64,000 nucleotides of DNA from Caulobacterales bacterium. Its GTDB lineage: Bacteria; Pseudomonadota; Alphaproteobacteria; Caulobacterales; Parvularculaceae. Of this stretch, positions 1 to 7,797 are shown piece by piece. Location: positions 86,001 through 150,000 of the forward strand of contig JACKIL010000006.1 in assembly GCA_020638525.1 (NCBI GenBank), given 5' to 3'. Every line of letters starts with the position of its first letter. Position 1 is the first letter of the stretch. The position numbers were made by a program, and so were the translations under genes. The notes beneath the pieces were generated by a model. That model saw only the letters and a list, made by a program, of their open reading frames with translations. It was not told the origin of the DNA and did no database searches.

Positions 1-75
1 AGGGACCTCAAGGCTAAGCCCCTTCAGAATTTCATGTCCGCCAACGGCGACATGCAGATCTTCGATCTTCAGCAT
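1..75 (-). CDS. sufC: SufC, Fe-S assembly ATPase (N-terminal fragment)
   Basis: Only the first 25 codons lie in the window; the gene continues past the left edge. The translation starts MLKIEDLHVAVGGHEILKG, the typical start of SufC, the ABC-type ATPase of the cytosolic SufBCD scaffold that builds Fe-S clusters. The ATG begins one base after the stop codon of the upstream cupin gene, so the two are probably translationally coupled. The Walker motifs are outside the window, so the call rests on the N-terminus and on the operon (iscR, desulfurase, sufB). Confidence 0.85.
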   Translation of the reverse strand, partial: MLKIEDLHVAVGGHEILKGLSLEVP

Positions 76-76
76 G

Positions 77-448
77 CTAGTCCTTCACAGCCTTCTTCGG
101 CTCAACGATGATGTAAGTTGTGGTCGTCTCGCCGATATTCGTCACTTCATGCCACTCGACGCCTGCGCTCCACCAGGTCGAACCGGTTTGAGTGTCGACG
201 TCGCGCACGCCGTCCTTATCGGTAATGCGCATCTTTCCTCCGGCGAGGATGTAACCGAAATGGGGCGCGTGAAAGTGCCGCTCATGGCCGCCGCCGGGCG
301 GAAAAGAACAGCGTAGCGCGCGTATTTCTTCGTTCTCGCGAAGCAGTTCGCAGACCTTCTCGCCGCGCCAGCCAGCTTCGAGCGGGTCAGGCAGCGACGC
401 GGTCGGCGCATCCGCAAGAATGGAAGAAATGAGCAAAGCGGCCAGCAT
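77..448 (-). CDS. Secreted cupin-domain protein inside the suf operon
   Basis: A 123-residue protein. I chose the ATG at 448 rather than the one at 472: it gives a clean signal peptide (MLAALLISSILADA) and starts 2 bases after the preceding stop. The core is a single cupin barrel; the metal-binding motif 1 is recognisable around HERHFHAPHFGYILAGG, with a second motif near WHEVTNIG. Cupins of this size often bind a metal ion, but substrate and reaction cannot be read from sequence. It lies between ridA-like and sufC with almost no spacing, so it is co-transcribed with Fe-S assembly genes although its signal peptide predicts export. The link to Fe-S assembly is unexplained. Confidence 0.8.
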   Translation of the reverse strand: MLAALLISSILADAPTASLPDPLEAGWRGEKVCELLRENEEIRALRCSFPPGGGHERHFHAPHFGYILAGGKMRITDKDGVRDVDTQTGSTWWSAGVEWHEVTNIGETTTTYIIVEPKKAVKD

Positions 449-450
449 GA

Positions 451-888
451 CTATTTCTTCACTGCGAGGCATTCGATCTCAAGGCCCGCGCCGACGGCCA
501 GGCCATCGGCGCCAAGCGTTGATCGAGCCGGTTTGTCACCTGGAAAGAACTCCGCGTAGGCCTCGTTCATTTCGGCGAACTTCGACATATCATCGAGAAA
601 CACCGTGCACTTCACGATGTCGGAAAGGTCAGCCCCGACGCGCGCGAGGGTCGTCTTATAGTTCTCAAATATTTGCCGAGTTTCCGCACCTACGCCGCCT
701 TCAACGATCGACGTTCCCCCCGGTTTGCGTCCGATCTCGCCCGAAAGATAAATCGTATCTCCAACGACGACGGCTGAAGAAAACGGAAGATTGTCGGGAA
801 GCGACGGGTCACGATCGTAACTACGCTTCTCCCCGCCGCATGCTGAAACTGTTGCCGCCGCGACAGCTAAGATTAATAAGCGATGCAT
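451..888 (-). CDS. RidA/YjgF-family lipoprotein
   Basis: A 145-residue protein with a lipoprotein signal peptide ending in the lipobox VSAC (Cys17), followed by a full RidA/YjgF (Rid) domain. The family hydrolyses reactive enamine/imine intermediates, and the Arg of the PARS motif and the Glu near IECLAV that line the active site in RidA are present. Standard RidA is cytosolic; this copy should be anchored at the outer face of a membrane. Its ATG overlaps the sufB stop by one base (TAATG), indicating tight coupling within the suf operon. RidA family membership is clear; the periplasmic substrate is unknown. Confidence 0.85.
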   Translation of the reverse strand: MHRLLILAVAAATVSACGGEKRSYDRDPSLPDNLPFSSAVVVGDTIYLSGEIGRKPGGTSIVEGGVGAETRQIFENYKTTLARVGADLSDIVKCTVFLDDMSKFAEMNEAYAEFFPGDKPARSTLGADGLAVGAGLEIECLAVKK

Positions 889-2369
889 TATCCGACGCTC
901 CCTTCAAGACTGACGCTGACGAGCTTTTGCGCTTCAACGGCGAATTCCATTGGCAACGTCTGCAAGACGTCTTTGCAAAATCCGTTGACGAGCAGGGCGA
1001 CGGACTCTTCTTCCGAAAGGCCGCGCTGCTGACAATAAAAAAGCTGATCGTCTGAAAGACGAGAGGTCGTCGCCTCATGCTCCAAGATCGCCGTCGGATT
1101 CTTCGACTCGATATAGGGCACAGTATGCGCGCCGCACTGCGAACCTATGAGAAGAGAGTCGCACTGCGTGAAGTTTCGTGCGCCCTTCGCGTTCCGGTGA
1201 ATGTTGACAAGACCCCGATAGGTTGAGTTCGATTTGCCAGCGGAAATCCCTTTCGAGATTATTCGGGAGCGCGTGTTCACGCCGAGGTGAATCATCTTGG
1301 TGCCAGTATCGGCCTGCTGGTGGTTGTTTGTGATGGCGATGGAATAGAATTCGCCTTGCGAGCCTTCGCCTTTCAGAACACACGACGGGTATTTCCATGT
1401 AATCGCTGAACCGGTTTCAACTTGCGTCCACGAAACCTTCGAGTTCTTGCCCCGGCAATCGGCGCGCTTCGTCACGAAGTTATAAATCCCGCCCTTCCCG
1501 TCTTTGTCACCGGGGTACCAGTTCTGGACGGTGGAGTATTTGACCTCAGCCTCATCCTCCACGACGAGTTCGACCACAGCCGCATGAAGCTGATGCTCAT
1601 CGCGCATCGGCGCGGTGCAGCCTTCGAGATAGGAAACATATGCGCCCGGCGCAGCGACGATCAGCGTACGTTCAAACTGGCCAGTATTCGCCTCATTTAT
1701 CCGAAAGTAGGTCGAGAGCTCCATTGGACAACGAACGCCTGCAGGAACGTAAACAAATGTTCCATCCGAAAAGACGGCGGAATTCAGCGTTGCGAAAAAG
1801 TTGTCAGAAGCAGGAACGACCGTACCGAGATATTTCCGAACGAGCTCAGAATGTTCGCGCACCGCTTCAGAAATAGACATGAAGATGACGCCAGCCTTCT
1901 CAAGCTCCTTGCGAAAGGTTGTGGCGACGGAAACGGAATCAAAGACCGCATCGACGGCGACTTTTGGCGCGCCCTCAACGCCGAGCAGTATTTCAGCCTC
2001 TTTCAGCGGGATGCCGAGCTTTTCGAAGTCGGAGAGTATCTCCGGCGGCACATCCTCAATCGACTTGTATTTGGCGCCCGTTTTCGGCGCGGCATAGTAA
2101 TAGGCGTCTTGATAGTCGATGGCCGGATAGTGGAGCATCGCCCAATCCGGTTCTTCCATTTTCAGCCAGCGATTAAACGCTTCGAGACGCCATTCGAGAA
2201 GCCATTCCGGCTCTTCCTTCTTGGTTGAGATGAAACGAATTGTCTCCTCGCTCAGTCCTTTCGGAGCCTTCTCCGACTCGATTGCTGTCGTGAAGCCATA
2301 TTTGTAGGTCTCGAGAGCCTTGGCGGCTTCGATCGTCTCACGATCAATTCCCTCTTTGAATTCGCTCAT
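888..2369 (-). CDS. sufB: SufB, Fe-S cluster scaffold subunit
   Basis: SufB is the scaffold of the cytosolic SufBC2D complex, on which sulfur from the desulfurase and iron are assembled into a cluster. The 493-residue product matches the usual length (about 480-495) and carries the beta-helix core with typical stretches such as YVPAGVRCPMELSTYFRIN and HTVPYIESKNPTAILEHEA. An in-frame ATG exists upstream at 2408, but the ATG at 2369 overlaps the desulfurase stop as ATGA and begins with the expected MSEFKEGIDRETIEAA, so I use that one. It is followed by ridA-like instead of directly by sufC, which is unusual. Confidence 0.97.
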   Translation of the reverse strand: MSEFKEGIDRETIEAAKALETYKYGFTTAIESEKAPKGLSEETIRFISTKKEEPEWLLEWRLEAFNRWLKMEEPDWAMLHYPAIDYQDAYYYAAPKTGAKYKSIEDVPPEILSDFEKLGIPLKEAEILLGVEGAPKVAVDAVFDSVSVATTFRKELEKAGVIFMSISEAVREHSELVRKYLGTVVPASDNFFATLNSAVFSDGTFVYVPAGVRCPMELSTYFRINEANTGQFERTLIVAAPGAYVSYLEGCTAPMRDEHQLHAAVVELVVEDEAEVKYSTVQNWYPGDKDGKGGIYNFVTKRADCRGKNSKVSWTQVETGSAITWKYPSCVLKGEGSQGEFYSIAITNNHQQADTGTKMIHLGVNTRSRIISKGISAGKSNSTYRGLVNIHRNAKGARNFTQCDSLLIGSQCGAHTVPYIESKNPTAILEHEATTSRLSDDQLFYCQQRGLSEEESVALLVNGFCKDVLQTLPMEFAVEAQKLVSVSLEGSVG

Positions 2370-3517
2370 GCGGCCCTCGCTTTGACGCGCGCATAAGCAG
2401 CGGGCCATTCGCGAACGAAGGCGTCTACGTCCTCTTCGGTCGTGTTCCAGCCGATCGAAACGCGCAAGCCTGTCTTGGCGAGTTCTTCATCGGCGCCCAT
2501 CGCCGAAAGAACATGGCTCGGTTTGGTTTTCCCGGACGAGCACGCCGAACCGGAAGAGACTGCAATGCCAGCAAGATCCATCGCCATGAGCTGAGTCTCG
2601 GATGAGAAGCCGGGCGCCGAGAGAGAGAGCGTTCCCGGCAGACGTTCGGAATCCTTACCCCAAATGTGTGCGCCTGCGTCCTCAGCGGCCGCCTGCATGC
2701 GGTCGCGCATTCGGGAAATCTTTGCCGCTTTTGCGATCGATTCATCCGCGAGTTCGCAAGCAATGCCGAAACCGGCGATAGCGGGAACGTTGTGCGTTCC
2801 GGCGCGGCGGTTCATCTCGTGACCGCCGCCTCGCATAACCGGTTCCAGCGGAAGATTGGGAGCGGCGATAAGAGCGCCGATGCCTACCGGTCCCCCGAAT
2901 TTATGGCCAGTCACGGCCATCAGGTCAGCGCCCGACATGACGAAGTTGACGCGCACTTTCCCGACTGCTTGCGCCGCGTCGACGAAGAGGAGTCCGCCGG
3001 CGCCATGAACAATGTCAGCAGCCTCACGCACGGGCTGAATAACGCCCGTTTCATTGTTCGCCAGCATAATGCAGACGAGAAACCCACCATCCCGCTCGAT
3101 GTCATAGTTAGCCAGGCGGTCGCTCAACCATCCGAGATCAACGACACCCGTCGGCAATGCGGGAATGACTTCGACAGGCGCGCCTGTCGACGCCGCATTC
3201 GAAGGAACCGCCGCATGCTCAATCGCGCTCACGAATATCCGGCGAACCGAACCATTCTTCACAAGGCCGTTGAGCGCGTAATGAATCGACTCTGTGCCAC
3301 CGCTCGTGAAGATTGCGCCATTTACCGGCGCATTGACGAGCGCGCGGAGTTTTTCTCGCGCGCCCTCGACAATGGCGCGCGACGCACGTCCTTCAGCATG
3401 CACAGAGGATGAATTGCCGACATGACGCATCGTCTCGGCGACAATATCGATCACTTCCGGGCGGGGCGGACATGTCGCGTTGTAGTCAAGATAATGGCGT
3501 TGCGACTTGTCGGTCAT
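2366..3517 (-). CDS. Cysteine desulfurase, class I (IscS/NifS type)
   Basis: A PLP-dependent enzyme of 383 residues that removes sulfur from cysteine as a persulfide for Fe-S assembly. The PLP lysine is Lys206 in TGHKFGGP, and the persulfide-forming cysteine is Cys326 in the long active-site loop SSGSACSSGK, which places it with group I (IscS/NifS) rather than group II SufS enzymes. Alphaproteobacterial suf operons commonly carry this enzyme between iscR and sufB, with a separate SufS further downstream (outside this window). The start overlaps the iscR stop by four bases (ATGA). Confidence 0.95.
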   Translation of the reverse strand: MTDKSQRHYLDYNATCPPRPEVIDIVAETMRHVGNSSSVHAEGRASRAIVEGAREKLRALVNAPVNGAIFTSGGTESIHYALNGLVKNGSVRRIFVSAIEHAAVPSNAASTGAPVEVIPALPTGVVDLGWLSDRLANYDIERDGGFLVCIMLANNETGVIQPVREAADIVHGAGGLLFVDAAQAVGKVRVNFVMSGADLMAVTGHKFGGPVGIGALIAAPNLPLEPVMRGGGHEMNRRAGTHNVPAIAGFGIACELADESIAKAAKISRMRDRMQAAAEDAGAHIWGKDSERLPGTLSLSAPGFSSETQLMAMDLAGIAVSSGSACSSGKTKPSHVLSAMGADEELAKTGLRVSIGWNTTEEDVDAFVREWPAAYARVKARAA

Positions 3518-4008
3518 TCTGCAGCCCCCATCAGAAGTTTATCGCTCGCGCGCATTTCATGCGCCCGCGCCGGAAGATTGACCGCCGCCATCCCAAGCAC
3601 ACGGCGCTCGACGACATCCTCAAGCGAAACCGCATTGAGAAAGAGTTCGATGTGGCGCCCAAGCTCATCCCAGAGGTCATGAGTGAGGCATCGCGCCGAT
3701 TTACCCTGGCAACCGACTGACGCCCCCGGCGCGCAGCCCGTTGTCCGAATCTCCTCATCGACGGCCGCAACGATTTCGGCGACCCGGATTGAGGCAGGAG
3801 CACGAGCGAGCAGATACCCGCCCGCAACGCCGCGAGCGCTCTCGACAAGACCAGCGCGGCGAAGCTTCGCAAAAAGCTGCTCAAGATAGCCTGCTGAAAT
3901 ACCTTGGCGACGCGCGACGTCCGGTAGGGCGACGGGCTCAGCTCCGCCATTGGCGGCTATATCTGCAAGCGCAGCCACAGCATATCTTCCCTTAGTCGTC
4001 AGCTTCAT
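3514..4008 (-). CDS. iscR: IscR-like Rrf2-family Fe-S regulator
   Basis: A 164-residue Rrf2-type winged-helix regulator, first gene of the suf operon. The N-terminal wHTH (residues 1-70) is followed by three cysteines, Cys92, Cys100 and Cys107, and by His110 in the segment CLTHDLW, the same ligand order as the [2Fe-2S] site of E. coli IscR, though the spacing (7 and 6 residues between cysteines) is wider than the enteric 5 and 5. It should sense Fe-S status and control its own operon. An AAGGA ribosome site lies about 10 bases upstream of the ATG. Confidence 0.9.
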   Translation of the reverse strand: MKLTTKGRYAVAALADIAANGGAEPVALPDVARRQGISAGYLEQLFAKLRRAGLVESARGVAGGYLLARAPASIRVAEIVAAVDEEIRTTGCAPGASVGCQGKSARCLTHDLWDELGRHIELFLNAVSLEDVVERRVLGMAAVNLPARAHEMRASDKLLMGAAE

Positions 4009-4087
4009 CTGCCCGTTTCCTTGTGCCGCAGGCCCCGGCGATTTGGGGCTGGCGCTCGCCTATCGCGGCAAAAATGTCACGCTTGCA

Positions 4088-4113
4088 ATCGAAATGGCGG
4101 CGCCCATTTCGAT
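4088..4113. repeat. Perfect inverted repeat in the iscR leader
   Basis: Ten-base arms (ATCGAAATGG and CCATTTCGAT) separated by six bases. It lies between the predicted promoter (4156-4184) and the iscR start, so in the suf transcript it would form a 10-bp hairpin in the 5' leader, or serve as a protein-binding palindrome in DNA. No U-run follows, so it is not an obvious terminator. Confidence 0.6.
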
Positions 4114-4155
4114 ACATGCTATAGGCGCGCGGTCATTTGTCGGCGTTGCAGCGTT

Positions 4156-4184
4156 TAGGTATGAAAGCCGAGCGTTTTAGTCAA
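4156..4184 (-). promoter_or_regulatory. Predicted housekeeping promoter of the suf operon
   Basis: On the minus strand a TTGACT -35 box (4184-4179) is followed after exactly 17 bases by TACCTA (4161-4156) as a -10 box. It points toward iscR, about 150 bp upstream of its ATG. Box sequences and spacing fit a sigma-70-type promoter; the call is pattern-based. Confidence 0.5.
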
Positions 4185-4291
4185 CATTATTTCAGAGCGC
4201 TGCGCCCAGAAATTGGACATCTTTAGAATTTTGTGAGGCCAGGCCCGATCATGACAGTCGGGTTTTCAGTTATCAGACCAAAAGGAGCGCC

Positions 4292-4960
4292 ATGCCTGAA
4301 GTGATTTTCGCCGGCCCTGAGGGGAGGCTTGAGGGACGTTATCAGAAAGGGAAAGGCGAGAACCCGCCAGTCGCTCTGATCCTCCACCCCCACCCGCTCT
4401 TCGGCGGCACGATGAATAACCGCGCCTGCTATGAACTCTACAACCTCTTTGGCAGGAAAGGCTTTGCGATTCTGCGTTTCAATTTTCGCGGGGTCGGCCG
4501 GAGCCAGGGCGAGTATGATCATGGCCAAGGCGAACTTGCTGACGCGGCGACGGCGCTCGACTATCTTCAGCAGCTGAATCCGAACGCACCTTTCGCATGG
4601 GTCGCCGGCTTTTCTTTCGGCGCCTGGATTGGCATGCAGCTCCTGATGCGACGACCGGAGATTGCGGGATTCATCTCTGTTTCCGCTCCCGCAAATCTTT
4701 ACGACTTCACCTTCCTCGCGCCATGCCCGTCGTCAGGTCTCGTCCTGCACGGGTCGCTAGACAAAGTATGCCCGCCGGAAGAGACGCGCACGATGGTCGA
4801 TCGCACGCGCACCCAGAAGGGCAGGAAGATTGAGTTTCAAGTCATCGAAGGCGCTGATCACTTCTTCGAATCAAAAGTCGATGAAATGATCACGGCTAGC
4901 GAGGCCTATCTCGATCGGCGTCTCGCCCATCCGGAGCCGGAAGGCCCATACCACGAATAA
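4292..4960 (+). CDS. Alpha/beta hydrolase (COG2945-like)
   Basis: A 222-residue cytosolic alpha/beta-fold hydrolase. The nucleophile elbow is GFSFG with Ser108, the acid is Asp157 in HGSLDKV, and the base is His190 in GADHFF; the oxyanion region LHPHPLFGGTM near the N-terminus is typical of the small hydrolase group related to dienelactone hydrolase. Substrate unknown. A strong AAAGGAG ribosome site sits just upstream of the ATG. It is divergent from iscR and shares that intergenic region; no functional link to Fe-S assembly is evident. Confidence 0.85.
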   Translation: MPEVIFAGPEGRLEGRYQKGKGENPPVALILHPHPLFGGTMNNRACYELYNLFGRKGFAILRFNFRGVGRSQGEYDHGQGELADAATALDYLQQLNPNAPFAWVAGFSFGAWIGMQLLMRRPEIAGFISVSAPANLYDFTFLAPCPSSGLVLHGSLDKVCPPEETRTMVDRTRTQKGRKIEFQVIEGADHFFESKVDEMITASEAYLDRRLAHPEPEGPYHE

Positions 4961-4987
4961 GGCCATCACGGCGCGCGCCAACGCGGC

Positions 4988-6286
4988 TTAATCGCCGCTC
5001 GCGCGCGCGCCGTCCACACTGAAACGAGCTTTGCCATCGTTAAGCGCAAGCCAGTCTCGCTCATTCAGGCCGAGTTCATTGTCGAGGAATGCCGGCAGAA
5101 TCCGCCAAACCCGCTCGGCGCGCGTGTTTGCAAGAATAACGATCCCAACGTCACGCTCCGGCAGCCATGCGATTTGCGCGGCATAACCTTCAACGGTTCC
5201 ACTGTGATTGATCAGCGCATGACCGCCATAGTCGTAGATGCGCCAGCCAAGGGCGTACTTCGCATCGTTGAGCCTTCCCTGAAGGATGTCCCACCGTCGC
5301 TTCTCCGCCGGCGTATCAACGCGCGCAGTATGAATCGTTGAAAGCACGCTTTCCGACAGCACGGCCGGAGCGTCGCCCATCTGCGCCTTGAGCCAAAGCG
5401 CCATGTCGCTGATGCTTGCATTGACGCCGCCCGCTCCAGGCGTGCGGTAATAGGCGTCTTTCACAGTGACGGATCGCCAAGGACCATATTGCGGCGAGGC
5501 CTTGTCACCTGAACGTTCGCGGATATGGGGGCGCGCCCAATCGCCTGTCGCCGCGAGCCCCTCTTCTCCGACCGATGCCGTGCGCATTCCGAGCGGCGCG
5601 AATATCCGTTCACGAACTAGATCGGCATATGGTTCGTGATAGACGGCCGAGAGCACATCGCCGATCATCGCGTAAGCAACGTTCTGATAAGCATAGCACG
5701 AGCCGACCGAGCAAATCGGTTTGACATTGCGCAGGCGGGACAAAATCTCGGGAACCGCAACCCCGTCTTCAAGCAAATTGTCGTAGGCGTTGGGTGGCAG
5801 GCTTGTACGATGGCTAAGAATATCCTCAACCGTCACGCGTGCTTCCGCGCCCCCTTTAAGGGCGAAACGCGGTTCATATGGCGCCACTGGCGTTTCCAGC
5901 GCCAACCGCCCGTCAGCCATGGCGATGCCGGCAAGCGTTGACGCGAACCCTTTGGAGAGCGACCCCACTCGAAAAACAGTGTTCGGCGTAACAGCCGCGT
6001 CGCCACCGACTTCGCGTACGCCATAAGTCTTCAGAAGCTGAATCTCGCCGTGGCGCACAACCGCGACCGCCAGGCCGACAAAATCATCCGTATGGCTTGC
6101 TTCGTCCAATAGCCGCTCGAAGTCCGTGAGACGAAGCTTATCCAAATTTTCCGGTGTAAGCGAAGTTGACAGCATTGTCGGCCCGCCCTGCGCAGCTGGT
6201 GCCTGGGCGTTCGCATTGCTTGCAGCGACGAGCGCCGCAAACGCGGTAATCATACGACACGCTGTGTTCTTCGAGATTCCGTACAT
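4988..6286 (-). CDS. Serine hydrolase, class C beta-lactamase-like
   Basis: A 432-residue exported hydrolase with a signal peptide ending near NANAQA. The catalytic motifs of the beta-lactamase/penicillin-binding-protein class C fold are all visible: SLSK (Ser109, Lys112), YQN (Tyr200, Asn202) and HSG near the C-terminal end. Members include esterases, D-amino-acid peptidases and PBP-like proteins; the HSG third motif, rather than KTG, makes a true beta-lactamase less likely. It is convergent with the preceding alpha/beta hydrolase, 27 bp apart. Substrate unknown. Confidence 0.85.
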   Translation of the reverse strand: MYGISKNTACRMITAFAALVAASNANAQAPAAQGGPTMLSTSLTPENLDKLRLTDFERLLDEASHTDDFVGLAVAVVRHGEIQLLKTYGVREVGGDAAVTPNTVFRVGSLSKGFASTLAGIAMADGRLALETPVAPYEPRFALKGGAEARVTVEDILSHRTSLPPNAYDNLLEDGVAVPEILSRLRNVKPICSVGSCYAYQNVAYAMIGDVLSAVYHEPYADLVRERIFAPLGMRTASVGEEGLAATGDWARPHIRERSGDKASPQYGPWRSVTVKDAYYRTPGAGGVNASISDMALWLKAQMGDAPAVLSESVLSTIHTARVDTPAEKRRWDILQGRLNDAKYALGWRIYDYGGHALINHSGTVEGYAAQIAWLPERDVGIVILANTRAERVWRILPAFLDNELGLNERDWLALNDGKARFSVDGARASGD

Positions 6287-6405
6287 CCTGTCTCCGCTTA
6301 GTCTCTTAATTCACGCGCAAAACCTGAACGGCCGCCTCGGTTTCAGCAAGCGCGCTCGCCGGATCACCTTTTTCTAATCCGTCGAAAATTGCTCTCCGCT
6401 GCCGC

Positions 6406-7662
6406 CTAGTATTCCGCGCGCTCACTCTCTCGATAGAGCCGCCCTTGAAGGCCTGCCGCAACCCCGTAGTTGAAAAATACGAGGAAGATGTTGACGAGAA
6501 TTTTCAAGCCGTTCCAAACCCAGACGAAAACTGGAAGCACCCACGGCGCCGCTTCCCCGCTGTGCGCGAGCTTTGTCGCGGTCAGCGTCGCCGCGTAGAG
6601 CGTATTGACCGTCGCCCCAAGGAACCAGAACAGATAGACGTTCACAGCGAACTGCACGGCGAAAAGAAAAGCCGCGACCAGCACGACAATCCCAAGCATG
6701 CGAAAAATATTCCATCCACGGGTGATGTGGAACATTCCGCCGACGCCCATCGATTTCCTGCAAACAGCGACACCCCCATAGGGGAAGACGCGGAGACTGA
6801 TATATCCGGCAATCACCATTCCGATTGAAATGAGCGCCGCGATCGAGGCTCCTATCTGCTCGTCCGCCTTATGGATGAGAAGCCAGACCAGGCCAGCGAT
6901 CGCGCCCATCACCAAAAGAGTAACGAAGGCGCGCCCAATCAGGTTCGGCGCCCCTGCGCCTTCACCGCGATTCTTCGGATGGAAATGAACGTTTAGGAAG
7001 AGCCAGAATGCAATGGCGAAGCCTCCCGCCACCATCAGCGGAACGCCATGAAGATAATACCAAAGGCTCCCTCGCTTCTCGAGAACGTCCGCAGCAGAGA
7101 CAAGCTCTATCGTGTGAAGGCTCTCCGGGTTCGGGAATGACACGTAGGTCTGCGAGAGCGCCTCAACGATGTACTTGATCACCCAATATGCGGCGGCCCC
7201 TACCGGCCCGTAGACAAAAACTACAGTCGCCAGAAAGCCAACGATGCTCGCGAGAACGTAGCGGAGCTGGTCCGCTCCGAAGGCGAGCTTCACGACCCCA
7301 GGCGAGGGCTGCTCGCCTAAACCCGAAAGACGCACCAAGGGCGCCATGAAGGAAGCGACGAGGATCATGTCGATGGCTGTCGTCAGCGCATAGACAGTCC
7401 AGATGGGCCCCGACATCGCGATCAGGCCTTTCGCTAACGCGGCCTGGCTCGCCATCACGACGCGGTTGTAGGAAACGCCTTGGGCGAGGTCAGCGAACGT
7501 GACGAAACGATCATTCGCGATCGAGAGAATTGCGAATGCGCTCGCCATGTTGAAGACCAGCAGCAAGACTACTGGCAACCACGCGACCCGCATGATCGTT
7601 TCCATCCGGCGAAGCCCGAAATTTAACGCCGCGCCGACGACGGGGAAAACCCGTAACTCCAT
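6406..7662 (-). CDS. Multi-pass membrane protein of unknown function
   Basis: A 418-residue integral membrane protein with roughly eight to ten hydrophobic segments and long hydrophobic runs near residues 25-50, 95-115, 140-165, 215-230, 245-265 and at the C-terminal third. I recognise no enzymatic motif or transport signature. It stands alone between a hydrolase and the divergent trmFO gene and has no obvious operon partner. Codon use looks like its neighbours, so it is probably a resident gene. Confidence 0.75.
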   Translation of the reverse strand: MELRVFPVVGAALNFGLRRMETIMRVAWLPVVLLLVFNMASAFAILSIANDRFVTFADLAQGVSYNRVVMASQAALAKGLIAMSGPIWTVYALTTAIDMILVASFMAPLVRLSGLGEQPSPGVVKLAFGADQLRYVLASIVGFLATVVFVYGPVGAAAYWVIKYIVEALSQTYVSFPNPESLHTIELVSAADVLEKRGSLWYYLHGVPLMVAGGFAIAFWLFLNVHFHPKNRGEGAGAPNLIGRAFVTLLVMGAIAGLVWLLIHKADEQIGASIAALISIGMVIAGYISLRVFPYGGVAVCRKSMGVGGMFHITRGWNIFRMLGIVVLVAAFLFAVQFAVNVYLFWFLGATVNTLYAATLTATKLAHSGEAAPWVLPVFVWVWNGLKILVNIFLVFFNYGVAAGLQGRLYRESERAEY

Positions 7663-7797
7663 GAAATCGCCCCTCTTACTCCCAAGACACCTGCCCCAAC
7701 CATGATCTTAACGGCGGCCCGGCCCGGCACAAACGATATTTTATAACGTCCTCGCCCCCCTTATCACCGGTGGCTATTGCCCCTATGAGACAGCCCG

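Noticed and set aside
1422..2228. 268-codon plus-strand frame inside sufB
   Set aside because: It is antisense to a clear SufB gene, has no recognisable domain, and arises from codon bias in the GC-rich complement.
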